From NCBI GenBank assembly GCA_017410145.1, contig JAFQRJ010000030.1:1-64000 (forward strand): 64,000 nucleotides of DNA, read 5' to 3'. The position numbers were made by a program, and so were the translations under genes. This document shows positions 27,386 through 37,700 of the stretch, one piece after another. Positions within the stretch are counted from its first letter, which is position 1; the number at the start of each line of letters is the position of its first letter. The notes below the pieces were generated by a model. The model was given only the letters and a program-made list of their open reading frames with translations, made no database searches and was not told the DNA's origin. The DNA comes from Tyzzerella sp. Lineage in GTDB: Bacteria > Bacillota > Clostridia > Lachnospirales > Lachnospiraceae.

Positions 27386-28675
27386 ATGTCAGAAATAAAA
27401 AAACTTTGGGCAACCATTGTTGGATACGGCAATAGAGGGCAAATCTATGCAGATTACTCTTTGGACGAGCCTTCTGAATTTGGCGTTGCAGCAATTGTTG
27501 ACCCAAATGATTTTAAATTACAAGAGGCAAAGAAACGATATGGGCTGAGTGATGACAGACTTTTCCATAATTTTGATGAGTTTGCCAAAAGTGGTGTTGT
27601 ATGTGATTTTGTAGTCAATGCTACCATGGATCAGTATCATTATGAAACGGCTATGCAAATTTTAAATGCCGGCTATGATATGCTGATGGAAAAACCAATC
27701 GTTCCAAATGAAAAGCAATTAATGGAAATTGCGAATCTTGCAAAAGAAAAAGGCGCAAACGTATTTGTATGCCATGTCCTTCGCTATACGCCATTCTACC
27801 GCAAGATTAAAGAACTTTTAAATGCGGGTACAATCGGCGAAATTATGACAATGGAGTTAAATGAGCATGTCTGTCGTCCACATTTCCTTAGTTCTTATGT
27901 AAGAGGAAAATGGAATTCAGAAGAGGCATGTGGCTCAGGATTCCTTCTTGCGAAATCTTGTCACGATATGGATTTAATTTGCTGGCTTAATAATGAGTCA
28001 GTGCCGATGCAAGTGGCAAGCTTTGGAAATCGTTCAAGATTTCTTCCAAAGAACGCACCGGAAGGAGCAGCAGAATTTTGTCATGAATGTAAATATGAAA
28101 AAGAATGTCCTTATTCCGCAGTAGACCTTTACTTAGAAAAGAATGATATGCCATTCCTTGTATGGGACAGACTAAACAAACCATTGGATGAGATTACCGA
28201 TGCAGAGAAGGCTGAATTCTTGAAACATGATATCTATGGTAAGTGTGCTTATACATGCGGTGGTGATATCGTGGACAGACAAAATCTTATTATCAGTTTT
28301 GAAAATGGTTCTCTCGCATCATTCAACATGGTAGGAGGTGCAACACTTGCAGGTAGATTTATCCATATCGTGGGAACAATGGGAGAAATCGAAGGTGTAT
28401 TGGAAACGAATAAAATCACACTACGCACCTATACAAGAGAAAGTCTCATGGGGGTAGCTGAAAGTATTGACGTTCATCCGATTAATAATGTAAAATTTGG
28501 AGGACATAGTGGTGGTGATTATGCAATTATGCATGACCTGGTACGCTATCTGAACGGAGATAAGAGTTCAATTTCCATTACATCTATTGAAGACTCTATC
28601 AATGGGCATCTTTGTGTCTTTGCCGCTGAAGAGTCTAGAAAAACACAAAGTTTTGTGGATATCAAAGACGAGTAA
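27386..28675 (+). CDS. Gfo/Idh/MocA family oxidoreductase
   Basis: A 429-aa NAD(P)-dependent dehydrogenase. The Rossmann motif is VGYGNRGQIYADY near the N-terminus, followed by the family EKP motif (MEKPIVPNEKQL). An inserted cysteine cluster (CHECKYEKECPY, then YGKCAYTCGG) could bind a metal; it lies between the NAD domain and the end of the substrate domain. Family members oxidise or epimerise sugars, inositols or glycosides, including NAD-dependent glycosidases of GH109 type. In this locus it likely acts on monosaccharides or oligosaccharides after import. The next gene starts 14 nt downstream. Confidence 0.85.
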   Translation: MSEIKKLWATIVGYGNRGQIYADYSLDEPSEFGVAAIVDPNDFKLQEAKKRYGLSDDRLFHNFDEFAKSGVVCDFVVNATMDQYHYETAMQILNAGYDMLMEKPIVPNEKQLMEIANLAKEKGANVFVCHVLRYTPFYRKIKELLNAGTIGEIMTMELNEHVCRPHFLSSYVRGKWNSEEACGSGFLLAKSCHDMDLICWLNNESVPMQVASFGNRSRFLPKNAPEGAAEFCHECKYEKECPYSAVDLYLEKNDMPFLVWDRLNKPLDEITDAEKAEFLKHDIYGKCAYTCGGDIVDRQNLIISFENGSLASFNMVGGATLAGRFIHIVGTMGEIEGVLETNKITLRTYTRESLMGVAESIDVHPINNVKFGGHSGGDYAIMHDLVRYLNGDKSSISITSIEDSINGHLCVFAAEESRKTQSFVDIKDE

Positions 28676-28689
28676 AAAAGGACAAAAGT

Positions 28690-29742
28690 ATGAAAAAAAG
28701 AACAATAATGATCTTACTGGGCATTATGGTTGTATTCGTAAGTGGCATTTTTGTAATTAGACAGATAACGGGAGTCGAAACTGTTGCAAATCCAAGTGCC
28801 CAAGTGAAAGAACTCAGCGCGGATTATTTTTACGGCAACTCAGCCCGACTTATGACTTGCAATGATATTTATTATAGAGAAAGTGTTAAACTGGAATGGA
28901 AATCAATCCGTAATGCTACTAGATATAGCGTGGCAATTGCAACGCGTGATGATTTTTCAGATAAAGTGGTCTATGAGACAGAAGAGTGCTTTTTGGAATT
29001 AGAGAACCTTTTAGCAGGGACTGATTATTATTGGGCGGTAACCGCAAATGGTAAAACTTTGACGACTCGACATTTTTACACGGCCGATACCGTGCGGACA
29101 ATTACAATAGAAGGAGTATCCAATACTCGCGACTGTGGCGGCTGGAAGACAGAAGATGGCGAAATTGTGAAGCAGGGAATGATTTATCGGGGAGCCAAGT
29201 TAGAGAATATTACCGAGGAAGGTAAAAAGACGATGTTGGAGGAGTTGGGCATAAGAACAGACTTGGATTTACGCACCAATGAAGAAACCAACGGCAGAAG
29301 TTCTGTTCTTGGAGATTCGGTTATTTATTTGAATTATAGTGGACCATATTATTGGGGCGGAAATGGTATTGCCACACAAGATTATCGTGAAGCACTACTT
29401 GGAGAAATTCGTGCATTTGCTGATGAGCATAATTATCCTATCTATGTACATTGCTCATTAGGACGTGACCGCACCGGAACCATATGTTTTTTAATCAATG
29501 CGTTACTTGGTGTAAGTGAGAAAGATTTATTTTTAGATTACGAGTTATCATTCCTGTCCTCAGCTGGAACATTAGATGCCCCAGTAGTCAGTAAGATGAT
29601 TTCAGAGTATCAGAACATGTATAATCAAGTAAAGAAATATGCTCCGGACGGAACGATGGCAGAAGCAACCGAAGAATTTATGCTCCGGATTGGGGTTACA
29701 CAGGATGAAATTGATACCATTCGTCAGTTGTTGTTAGATTAA
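28690..29742 (+). CDS. Membrane-anchored CX5R phosphatase (tyrosine phosphatase family)
   Basis: A 350-aa protein with an N-terminal signal or anchor helix (residues 4-25, IMILLGIMVVFVSGIFVI). A fibronectin type III-like domain follows (about 50-135, VKLEWKSIRNATRYSVAI). The rest is a Y_phosphatase3/LipA-like domain with NTRDCGGWKT, YRGAKLENIT and the P-loop HCSLGRDRTGT, giving a complete CX5R active site. It should act outside the membrane on a phosphoprotein, phosphosugar, phosphoinositide or phosphodiester product. Its place between a sugar oxidoreductase and a GH4 enzyme suggests the substrate is part of the glycan pathway (inference). Confidence 0.82.
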   Translation: MKKRTIMILLGIMVVFVSGIFVIRQITGVETVANPSAQVKELSADYFYGNSARLMTCNDIYYRESVKLEWKSIRNATRYSVAIATRDDFSDKVVYETEECFLELENLLAGTDYYWAVTANGKTLTTRHFYTADTVRTITIEGVSNTRDCGGWKTEDGEIVKQGMIYRGAKLENITEEGKKTMLEELGIRTDLDLRTNEETNGRSSVLGDSVIYLNYSGPYYWGGNGIATQDYREALLGEIRAFADEHNYPIYVHCSLGRDRTGTICFLINALLGVSEKDLFLDYELSFLSSAGTLDAPVVSKMISEYQNMYNQVKKYAPDGTMAEATEEFMLRIGVTQDEIDTIRQLLLD

Positions 29743-29765
29743 TTTTTGAAGAGAGGATTATTAAA

Positions 29766-31169
29766 ATGAAATACAACAATAACAAAGTAGAAAATTTAAA
29801 AATAGCCTATATTGGCGGTGGTTCTCGTGGTTGGGCATGGGGGCTTATGAGCGATTTGGCTTCTTGTGATGATATCTCAGGAGATGTTTATCTTTATGAT
29901 ATTGATTATGAGGCAGCACAGAACAATGAGATTATTGGAAATTATTATAAAGATTGTAAAGACGCAAAGTCGATTTGGAACTATCATGCGGTAGAAACAA
30001 TAGGGGAAGCACTTACAGGTGCAGATTTTGTAATTATTTCTATCTTGCCAGGTACTTTTGAAGAAATGGAGTCGGATGTACATACTCCAGAAAAGTATGG
30101 TATTTATCAATCAGTAGGGGATACTACTGGCCCAGGTGGAATCATTCGTGCAATGCGTACAATTCCAATGTATGAAGAAATAGCAGTGGCAATTAAAAAA
30201 TACAGTCCAGAGGCTTGGGTTATTAATTATACCAATCCGATGACACTATGTGTAAAGACTTTGTATCGCGTATTCCCTGAGATTAAAGCTTTCGGCTGTT
30301 GTCACGAAGTATTTGGGACTCAGAAAGTATTAATGCAGGCATTGAATGATATCTGTGGCATTAAAGTGGAAGACAGAACAGAAATTAAGGTGAACCCAGT
30401 TTCTGTAAATCATTTCACATGGCTTACAAAAGCACAGTATAAGAATATTGATTTGTTCCCAGTATATGCAGAATTTGCAAAGAAGTATGCTGACAACGGT
30501 TATGGAGAGCCAGTAGATAACAACTGGATGAACGCCTCTTTCCGTTGTAATGAAAGAGTAAAATTGGATTTGTTTAATAAATACGGTTATATCGCAGCGG
30601 CAGGCGACAGACATTTGGCAGAATTCTGCGAAGGAAAATGGTATATGAGTAGTCCGGAAGCTGTGGGGAATTGGGGGTTTGGTCTCACTTCTGTAAAATG
30701 GCGTAAATTAGACATGGAAGCTCGTTTAAAGAGAAGCGAGAGATTAAGAAACAAGGAAGAAGAAGTTAAGCTTCAATGTACCGGCGAAGAAGGTGTCCGC
30801 CAAATTCGCGCAATCTTAGGATTGGACTCATTTGTTACTAATGTAAATATTCCAAACAGGGGACAGATTCCAAATTTACCTTTGGGAGCAGTTGTGGAAA
30901 CAAACGCAGTGTTCCAAGATGGAAGTGTTACACCTGTTATGGCAGGAGAAGTTCCGGCAAATATTTACCCACTTGTAGCGAGAGTATGTGCGGAACAAGA
31001 GGCAGTGAGCAAGGCAATTGCCGATCGTGATGTGGATGCAATATTCCAAGCATTTGCAAATGACCCGCTTGTTACTTGCAACTATGACGAAGCAAAAGAA
31101 CTGTTCAAGGAAATGGTACTGAACACGAAAGAATATCTTACGTCTTATGATTTGAGTGTTCTCTCATAA
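29766..31169 (+). CDS. GH4 family NAD-dependent glycosidase
   Basis: A 467-aa cytoplasmic enzyme. The GH4 hallmarks are the NAD-binding AYIGGGSRGWAWGLM, the TNPMTL segment, the metal-binding cysteine and histidine in GCCHEVFG, and PVSVNHFTWL. GH4 enzymes cleave by oxidation and elimination using NAD and a divalent metal. Known activities are alpha-galactosidase, alpha-glucosidase, 6-phospho-glycosidases and alpha-glucuronidase or galacturonidase; I cannot choose between them. The SD is AGAGAGGA. Gene order places it in the intracellular part of the glycan pathway. Confidence 0.88.
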   Translation: MKYNNNKVENLKIAYIGGGSRGWAWGLMSDLASCDDISGDVYLYDIDYEAAQNNEIIGNYYKDCKDAKSIWNYHAVETIGEALTGADFVIISILPGTFEEMESDVHTPEKYGIYQSVGDTTGPGGIIRAMRTIPMYEEIAVAIKKYSPEAWVINYTNPMTLCVKTLYRVFPEIKAFGCCHEVFGTQKVLMQALNDICGIKVEDRTEIKVNPVSVNHFTWLTKAQYKNIDLFPVYAEFAKKYADNGYGEPVDNNWMNASFRCNERVKLDLFNKYGYIAAAGDRHLAEFCEGKWYMSSPEAVGNWGFGLTSVKWRKLDMEARLKRSERLRNKEEEVKLQCTGEEGVRQIRAILGLDSFVTNVNIPNRGQIPNLPLGAVVETNAVFQDGSVTPVMAGEVPANIYPLVARVCAEQEAVSKAIADRDVDAIFQAFANDPLVTCNYDEAKELFKEMVLNTKEYLTSYDLSVLS

Positions 31170-31281
31170 ATAAATGCATTATAAATTCGGTTGTTAAATG
31201 CAGAAAAAAAGGTACCTAACTGATGAGATTACATAATTATTACAAGTATATGGCAAATCACATATAGGAAGGATGATGTAG

Positions 31282-32289
31282 TTGAGATATTATAATTCTC
31301 ATGAGTATATCGTGAATAAAATTAAAAATCAAAAACCACTCATGGCATTTGACGAAAATGCGGATTATCAAGAGTGGAAAGTGCAGGCAAAACAGAGGTT
31401 GGAAGAGTTATTGGGACTTCCGTTTGAGAAATGCAATGATGATTTTCAAATTCTTTGTGAGAGCGATAAGGAAGGCTATTGTAGAATCGACTTTGAATTT
31501 CAAAGCGAGAAGGGATATTATATTCCTTGCAATTTGCTGTTTCCAAGTGGGACAAGCAATCCGTTGCCTACAGTAATTTGTTTGCAGGGACATTCCAGTG
31601 GCAAACATGTATCGTTGGGTGAAGCAGAATTTGAAGATGATGAGTCTACTATACTACATAGTGATTTTGCTCTTCAGGCAGTGAAGGAAGGTTATTGTGC
31701 AGTAACAATGGACCAGCGTTATATGGGGCAAACCGGGCGAGCGTCGGACGGAACACCAAGTTGTTTTGCAGAAAATCGTTCTATGCCGTCTTTATTACTT
31801 GGAAGAACGGCAATTGGAGAACGGGTTTGGGATGTGCAACGTTTGATAGATGTTATGGAAGTATATCTACAAAAATATATAGATATGGAACGTATCATTT
31901 GTCTTGGGAATTCTGGCGGAGGAACGGCAACCTTTTACGCAGCGTGCATGGATGAGAGAATTTATATGGCGATTCCTTCGTGTGCGGTATGTACCTTTGA
32001 AGAATCTGTTCTTCCTGTCTATCATTGTGCTTGCAATTACATACCGGGAATACGAAAGTATTTTAATATGGGCGATATTGGTTGTTTGATTGCACCGCGA
32101 AAATTGATTCAGGTGAATGGCGTGGAGGACCATTTGTTCTGGATAGAAGGTGCCAGAGAATGTCATCGAGTGATACAACAAGCGTATCGCAAACTGGGCA
32201 GCGAAAATCATTACCATATGGTAGAAGGGGATGGAGCACATCAATTCTTCCCTGCAGACGTATGGCCTTTAGTGGCAAAAGAATTATAA
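31282..32289 (+). CDS. Alpha/beta hydrolase, acetyl xylan esterase or dienelactone hydrolase type
   Basis: A 335-aa protein beginning with TTG at 31282: the only good SD (GGAAGGA, 31267-31273) points to it, and ATG codons just upstream run into a stop. The fold is shown by LQGHSSGKHVS, the nucleophile elbow GNSGGGTATFYAA (Ser), VNGVEDHLF (acid) and GDGAHQFFP (His). No signal peptide, so it acts inside. The likely job is removal of acetyl or other ester groups from imported oligosaccharides. A 112-nt gap precedes it, without a convincing promoter. Confidence 0.8.
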   Translation: MRYYNSHEYIVNKIKNQKPLMAFDENADYQEWKVQAKQRLEELLGLPFEKCNDDFQILCESDKEGYCRIDFEFQSEKGYYIPCNLLFPSGTSNPLPTVICLQGHSSGKHVSLGEAEFEDDESTILHSDFALQAVKEGYCAVTMDQRYMGQTGRASDGTPSCFAENRSMPSLLLGRTAIGERVWDVQRLIDVMEVYLQKYIDMERIICLGNSGGGTATFYAACMDERIYMAIPSCAVCTFEESVLPVYHCACNYIPGIRKYFNMGDIGCLIAPRKLIQVNGVEDHLFWIEGARECHRVIQQAYRKLGSENHYHMVEGDGAHQFFPADVWPLVAKEL

Positions 32290-32295
32290 TAATAG

Positions 32296-32324
32296 TTGAC
32301 AAATTTGAGATAATCAATCATATG
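32296..32324 (+). promoter_or_regulatory. Possible promoter for the GH38 pair
   Basis: TTGACA at 32296-32301 is a perfect -35 box; CATATG at 32319-32324 stands 17 bp downstream as a weak -10. It lies 55-83 bp before the first GH38 gene. Confidence 0.35.
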
Positions 32325-32378
32325 CAATATTACTGTGCAGGTAATCCGCAATGATTTATAAAAAGGGAGAAAATAGAC

Positions 32379-34766
32379 ATGGCAAAATTACATTTAATTG
32401 GTAACGCACACTTAGATCCCATATGGCTCTGGCGGTGGCAGGAAGGATTTTCTGAGATATTAGCAACCTTTCGCAGTGCGTTAGACCGAATGAAGGAATT
32501 TCCGGATTTCAAATTTACAAGTGCTTGTGCCGTGTATTATCAGTGGATTGAAAAGGTAGATCCTGAGATGTTCCAAGAGATACAGGAACGAGTGAAAGAA
32601 GGTAGATGGAATATTGCAGGTGGCTGGTTTTTACAACCGGACTGCAATATTCCGTCCGGAGAAAGCTTTGCACGTCATGGCCTGATTTCTCAGAGATATT
32701 TTCAAGAGAAATTTGGCACAATCGCAAAAATTGGATACAACGTGGATTCTTTCGGACATAATGCATCGCTTCCGCAGATTTTGAAAAAGAGCGGTATGGA
32801 AGGATATGTGTTCATGCGACCGATGCCGGAGGAACAGGGTAGAGACGAAACGGTGTTTCTGTGGCAGAGTCCAGATGGAACAGAAATTCCTGCATATCGC
32901 ATCCCGTATTTTTATAATATTGATACAACTCGCATGGAGGTGTTCGATTGGATACGGGAGAAAGCGGATCAACAGGATATGGACATGATGGCATTTTACG
33001 GAGTGGGGAATCATGGTGGTGGACCGACCATTGCCCTGCTTCACGCCATGAGCGAGAAGGAAATGGGTGAGAAGGAATATTCCACTCCGGATGCGTATTT
33101 TGAAGCAATGGACGCAAGCAGACTTCCTGTGATTGCAGATGAACTGCAACATCATGCGAGAGGGTGCTATAGTACATGTACTTCCATTAAAATGGGGAAC
33201 CGCAAATGCGAAAATAATCTCTATGAGGCAGAAGTGCTCTGCAGCATGGCAAATGAACTGGTGGGAACGAAGTATCCGAAGAAGAAATTGGATAAAGCGT
33301 GGAAGAATGTTTTGATGAATCAGTTTCATGATACACTAGGTGGATGTGCGATTAAGAAGGCGTATGAGGATGCGGCCTATCTGCATGGTGAAGTAATGAG
33401 TATTACAGAGCAGGAAATGAATCTTGCGATGCAGACCATAGCTCAAAAGATAAACACACTACACGGAGAAACGCTTCCTTATTATAAAATCGGAAGACCG
33501 GCACACTGGATGCTATGGGAAAGCGAAACCATAGGAACTCCGATTGTGGTATTCAATCCTCACACTTGGACGGTGCGAATGCCGATCGAGGCAGCTACTA
33601 TAGCAACAAAGGTGACAGATGACCGAGATGTAGAAGTACCATTCCAACTTGTGCGAGGACATTATGTAGACGGTCCTGACAACCGAATGCAGACGATTTT
33701 TACTGCAGAGGTGGAGCCAATGGGATATAAAGTATATCGCATCTTTACTGAACAAAAGAGTCAAGGAGCATTTGAAAAGAAACTTGTAGCAACAGAGCAT
33801 TGTTTAGAAAATGATTTGATACGAGTGGAATTCAGCTCAAAGACCGGTGATGTGAGTCACATTTATAATAAGAAGAAACAGTGCGTTGTGAGCACAGGAG
33901 AGTGTCGAGCAATCCTGCTGGATGAGACGGCAGCAGATACATGGGCCCACAATAAAGAGTATTTGGGGGAAATGGAAGGACAGTTTGGTTCGCCGACATT
34001 TTCAGTTATTGAAAATGGTGATGTGCGCGCAGTTCTTCGAGTAACAACCTATTACAATCAATCCGTTTTGATACGGGATTATATACTGGAGTCAGACAGT
34101 GACGTGGTGAAAGTCAAGGTAAAAGTTGATTTCCGGGAAAAACATAAAACACTCAAATTTGCATTTCCAGCAGGGGACAAGGAGACAGTTGCAAAGATAG
34201 CGTTTGGAACGATTACGAGACCGAATGGTTTAGGAGAAGAACCTTGTGGCTCATGGATTGCAACAGGGGACCTTGGAATTGCAAACGATGGCAAATATGG
34301 GTATGACACAACGAAAGACGAAGTTCGTCTTACTATTCTGCGAAGTGCGGTATACGCAGACCATTATGGAGTGCGTGATGAATTCTGTGAATATATGGAT
34401 ATGGGTGTACATGAATGTGCCTATTCATTATTCCTATATGAAAACAATGCAAAAGCAGAACGTAAAGCGGAAGAATTAAATTTTGGACTTCGTGCATTGG
34501 TTACTAGTTTTCATGATGGTCCTCTTCCAGAGAGAAATAGCTGTTTTTCATGTGATGCAGAACATATTGTAGTCACAGCGGTGAAACGCGCGGAAGATGA
34601 CAATGAGAAAGTGATTCGTTTCTATGAGGCGGATGGAGTAGAGGAAAATATCGAAATGAACGTATTCCAAAATCAGATAAAGCATCGTATTGCTCATCAT
34701 GAAATCAAAACTTACAGAACAGATGGCGTCGAACTTAATTTGATTGAATGGCAGAATGAAAAATAA
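32379..34766 (+). CDS. GH38 alpha-mannosidase (795 aa)
   Basis: A cytoplasmic zinc alpha-mannosidase of family GH38. The zinc ligands are visible in NAHLDPIWLWRW and NQFHDTLGG. The nucleophile aspartate lies in NVDSFGHNASLPQIL, and the catalytic barrel, middle domain and beta-rich C-terminal domain follow in normal order. It resembles bacterial MngB-type enzymes in length. It should release mannose from alpha-mannosides, or 2-O-glycerated or phosphorylated relatives, after import. SD AAGGGAG. A second, more distantly related GH38 gene follows 27 nt downstream. Confidence 0.9.
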   Translation: MAKLHLIGNAHLDPIWLWRWQEGFSEILATFRSALDRMKEFPDFKFTSACAVYYQWIEKVDPEMFQEIQERVKEGRWNIAGGWFLQPDCNIPSGESFARHGLISQRYFQEKFGTIAKIGYNVDSFGHNASLPQILKKSGMEGYVFMRPMPEEQGRDETVFLWQSPDGTEIPAYRIPYFYNIDTTRMEVFDWIREKADQQDMDMMAFYGVGNHGGGPTIALLHAMSEKEMGEKEYSTPDAYFEAMDASRLPVIADELQHHARGCYSTCTSIKMGNRKCENNLYEAEVLCSMANELVGTKYPKKKLDKAWKNVLMNQFHDTLGGCAIKKAYEDAAYLHGEVMSITEQEMNLAMQTIAQKINTLHGETLPYYKIGRPAHWMLWESETIGTPIVVFNPHTWTVRMPIEAATIATKVTDDRDVEVPFQLVRGHYVDGPDNRMQTIFTAEVEPMGYKVYRIFTEQKSQGAFEKKLVATEHCLENDLIRVEFSSKTGDVSHIYNKKKQCVVSTGECRAILLDETAADTWAHNKEYLGEMEGQFGSPTFSVIENGDVRAVLRVTTYYNQSVLIRDYILESDSDVVKVKVKVDFREKHKTLKFAFPAGDKETVAKIAFGTITRPNGLGEEPCGSWIATGDLGIANDGKYGYDTTKDEVRLTILRSAVYADHYGVRDEFCEYMDMGVHECAYSLFLYENNAKAERKAEELNFGLRALVTSFHDGPLPERNSCFSCDAEHIVVTAVKRAEDDNEKVIRFYEADGVEENIEMNVFQNQIKHRIAHHEIKTYRTDGVELNLIEWQNEK

Positions 34767-34793
34767 ATTATAGATAAAAAAGAGGGTGATATT

Positions 34794-37700
34794 ATGTTTT
34801 TTACAGAGGGAAAATTACGAAATAGAGCAAATGAACTAAAGTGGAGAAGATATTTTGCTCATGAACCTATCGCTCCGTTTATTGCGATGGAAGGACAACT
34901 TTCAGAAGATGAAAGTAATATCTGTATGCCGGAGAAAATCGAAGGTGGTATATTTGATTTAAACGATATATTCGAAGGAAGAGACCGGTACCTTTGGATT
35001 GAAAAGGAAGTCACATTCCCAGAAGCAAGAGAGGGGTGTGAGATTGTTGGTTTGTTTGACTTTGGCGAGACGGGGCATGGAGGAAATAATGGATTTGAAT
35101 CTTTGCTATATGTGGATGGGCATCCATATCAAGGCGTAGATACCAATCATCAGGAAGTTGTTTTCTCGAAAATGGAAGGGAAAAAGGCGACTTTAACATT
35201 CATGCTTTGGACAGGACTAGAAGGTGGTGGGCCACACCGTACATTCCATCATCGTTGTAAGATGGCACATTTTGCATATTTACATAAAAAGACAGATGAA
35301 TTGTATTATTTTGCAACTGCTATTATGGAAACACTTGAATATATCGGTGTAAATAGTGAGCATTATTCCAACCTATTGGCAGCGTTGGATCGTTCTATGA
35401 ATGCTCTTGACTGGACAGGTGATGCCTTCTATGAAACAGTAGAAGAAGCACATACAATTTTGATGTCAGAATTAGAACGTCTTGAAAAACGCACAGACGT
35501 TACTGTGCATACAGTAGGACATACACATATCGATGTGGCTTGGCTATGGCGATTGAAGCATACAAGAGAGAAAGCACAGCGTTCCTTTTCAACCGTGCTT
35601 CGTCTTATGGAACAGTATGATGAGTATATTTTTCAACAGGCGCAACCACAGTTATACAAATTTATCAAAGAAGATTGTCCGGAACTGTATGCCAAAATCA
35701 AAGAAAAAGTGGAAGAAGGCAAGTGGGAACCGGATGGCGGTATGTGGGTAGAAGCAGACTGTAATCTTTCTTCAGGAGAATCATTGGTTCGTCAGTTTCT
35801 TCATGGTACGCGTTTCTTTGAACAGGAATTTGGAAAGAAATGTGAATACTTGTGGCTACCGGATGTATTTGGCTACAGTTGGGCATTGCCGCAAATTTTA
35901 AAACAATGTGAATTAAATACATTTATGACTTCAAAAATTAGTTGGAGCCAGTACAATACGATGCCACATGATTTGTTTAAGTGGAAAGGAATTGATGGTA
36001 GTGAGATTTTGACTTATTTTATTTCAACACCGGAAGTGGGACAGGATTTCAGCCACCGATTTGTAACTTATAATGGATATGTGACACCACGGACAGTGGT
36101 GGGTAGTTGGACGAAATTCAAAGACAAATCTTTGACAAAGAATACCATGATTACTTATGGATTTGGTGACGGTGGCGGTGGTGTCAACCGTGATATGTTA
36201 GAAATGCGCCGTGCAACAGATAAAATACCTGGAATTCCGAATGTCAAGACATCTACGGCAGGTGAGTTCTTCAAGAAGATTCATAGTGATGTAGATAATA
36301 CGGATCGTTATGTACATACTTGGGATGGAGAACTTTACTTAGAATTCCACAGAGGAACCTATACAACCCAAGGCTATAACAAGAAAATGAATCGCTATTT
36401 GGAAAATAAGTTGGCACAGATTGAATGGCTTTCTTCTGTGGCATATATTCTTGGTGGTGAATACGCACAGCAGCAACTACATGATGCATGGGAATGCGTG
36501 GTATTACATCAGTTCCACGATATTATTCCGGGGTCATCCATTCATGAAGTATATGTGGACTCTCATGTAAATTATGAAAGAGCCGAAGCGCAGGCGAACG
36601 AAGCAAAAGCGAAAGCATTTGAAACATTGCTTGATGAGAAAGAACATACTTATAGCGTATATTCAACCAACAGTTTTGGCGGCAAAGAATTAGTTCTGAT
36701 TCCGCAGATGGAAGACGGCGTATTTACAGATGGTGATGGCAACGTGCTGGAAGCACAAAAATGTAAATACGGCTATGAAGTGGCAGTAGAGGTGAAACCA
36801 TTTGCGGCTGTGATTGTAAACTTTACACCGGCTGAAGAAAACGCATCAGAGAGTGTATTTACACTGAACCGAAATGTTCTTGAAACACCGTTCTATACAA
36901 TCGAATGGAATGAAGGCGGACAACTTGTTCAGATTTATGACAAAGAGACTAATCGCAATGTTTTGGCAGAAGGTTGCGAAGGTAACGTCCTTGAAATTTT
37001 CGAGGATAAGCCAATGGCCAACGATGCATGGGACATTGATATCTACCATATCGAGAAAATGCTGAAAGTGAACGCAATAAAGGCACCGGAAATGGTGGAA
37101 AATGGTCCACTCAAAGCAGTGATTCGTTCTGAGTATAAATATAATCATTCCACATTTACACAGGATATGGTTGTTTACAAGGATTCAAAACGAATTGACT
37201 TCAAGACACATGCAGATTGGCACGAGTTAAATACATTACTCAAAGTAGCCTTTTATGTGGATATTCGTACCACGAAGGCAACCTATGATATTCAGTTTGG
37301 TCATGTGGAACGACCGACTCACTGGAATAACAGTTGGGATTGGGCAAAATTCGAGGTGTGTGGTCATAAGTGGGCAGATATCTCTGAATCAGGATATGGT
37401 GTCAGTTTATTGAATGACTGCAAGTATGGGCACAGTATCAAGGATAATGCAATGAAACTAAGTTTACTCAGAAGTCCAAAGCATCCTGATACAGAAGCAG
37501 ATATGGGCGAGCATGATTTCACTTATGCATTATATCCGCATAAAGGTTCTGTGATAGAAGGTGGAACGATTGAGGAAGCAAATCGCCTGAATATTCCAGC
37601 ACAGGTGACTTCTGGTTCATTTGGAGACAATAGAAGAATTGTGACCGTATCTACAGCTGCAGTACAGATCGACGTTGTCAAGAAGGCGGAAGATGAAGAA

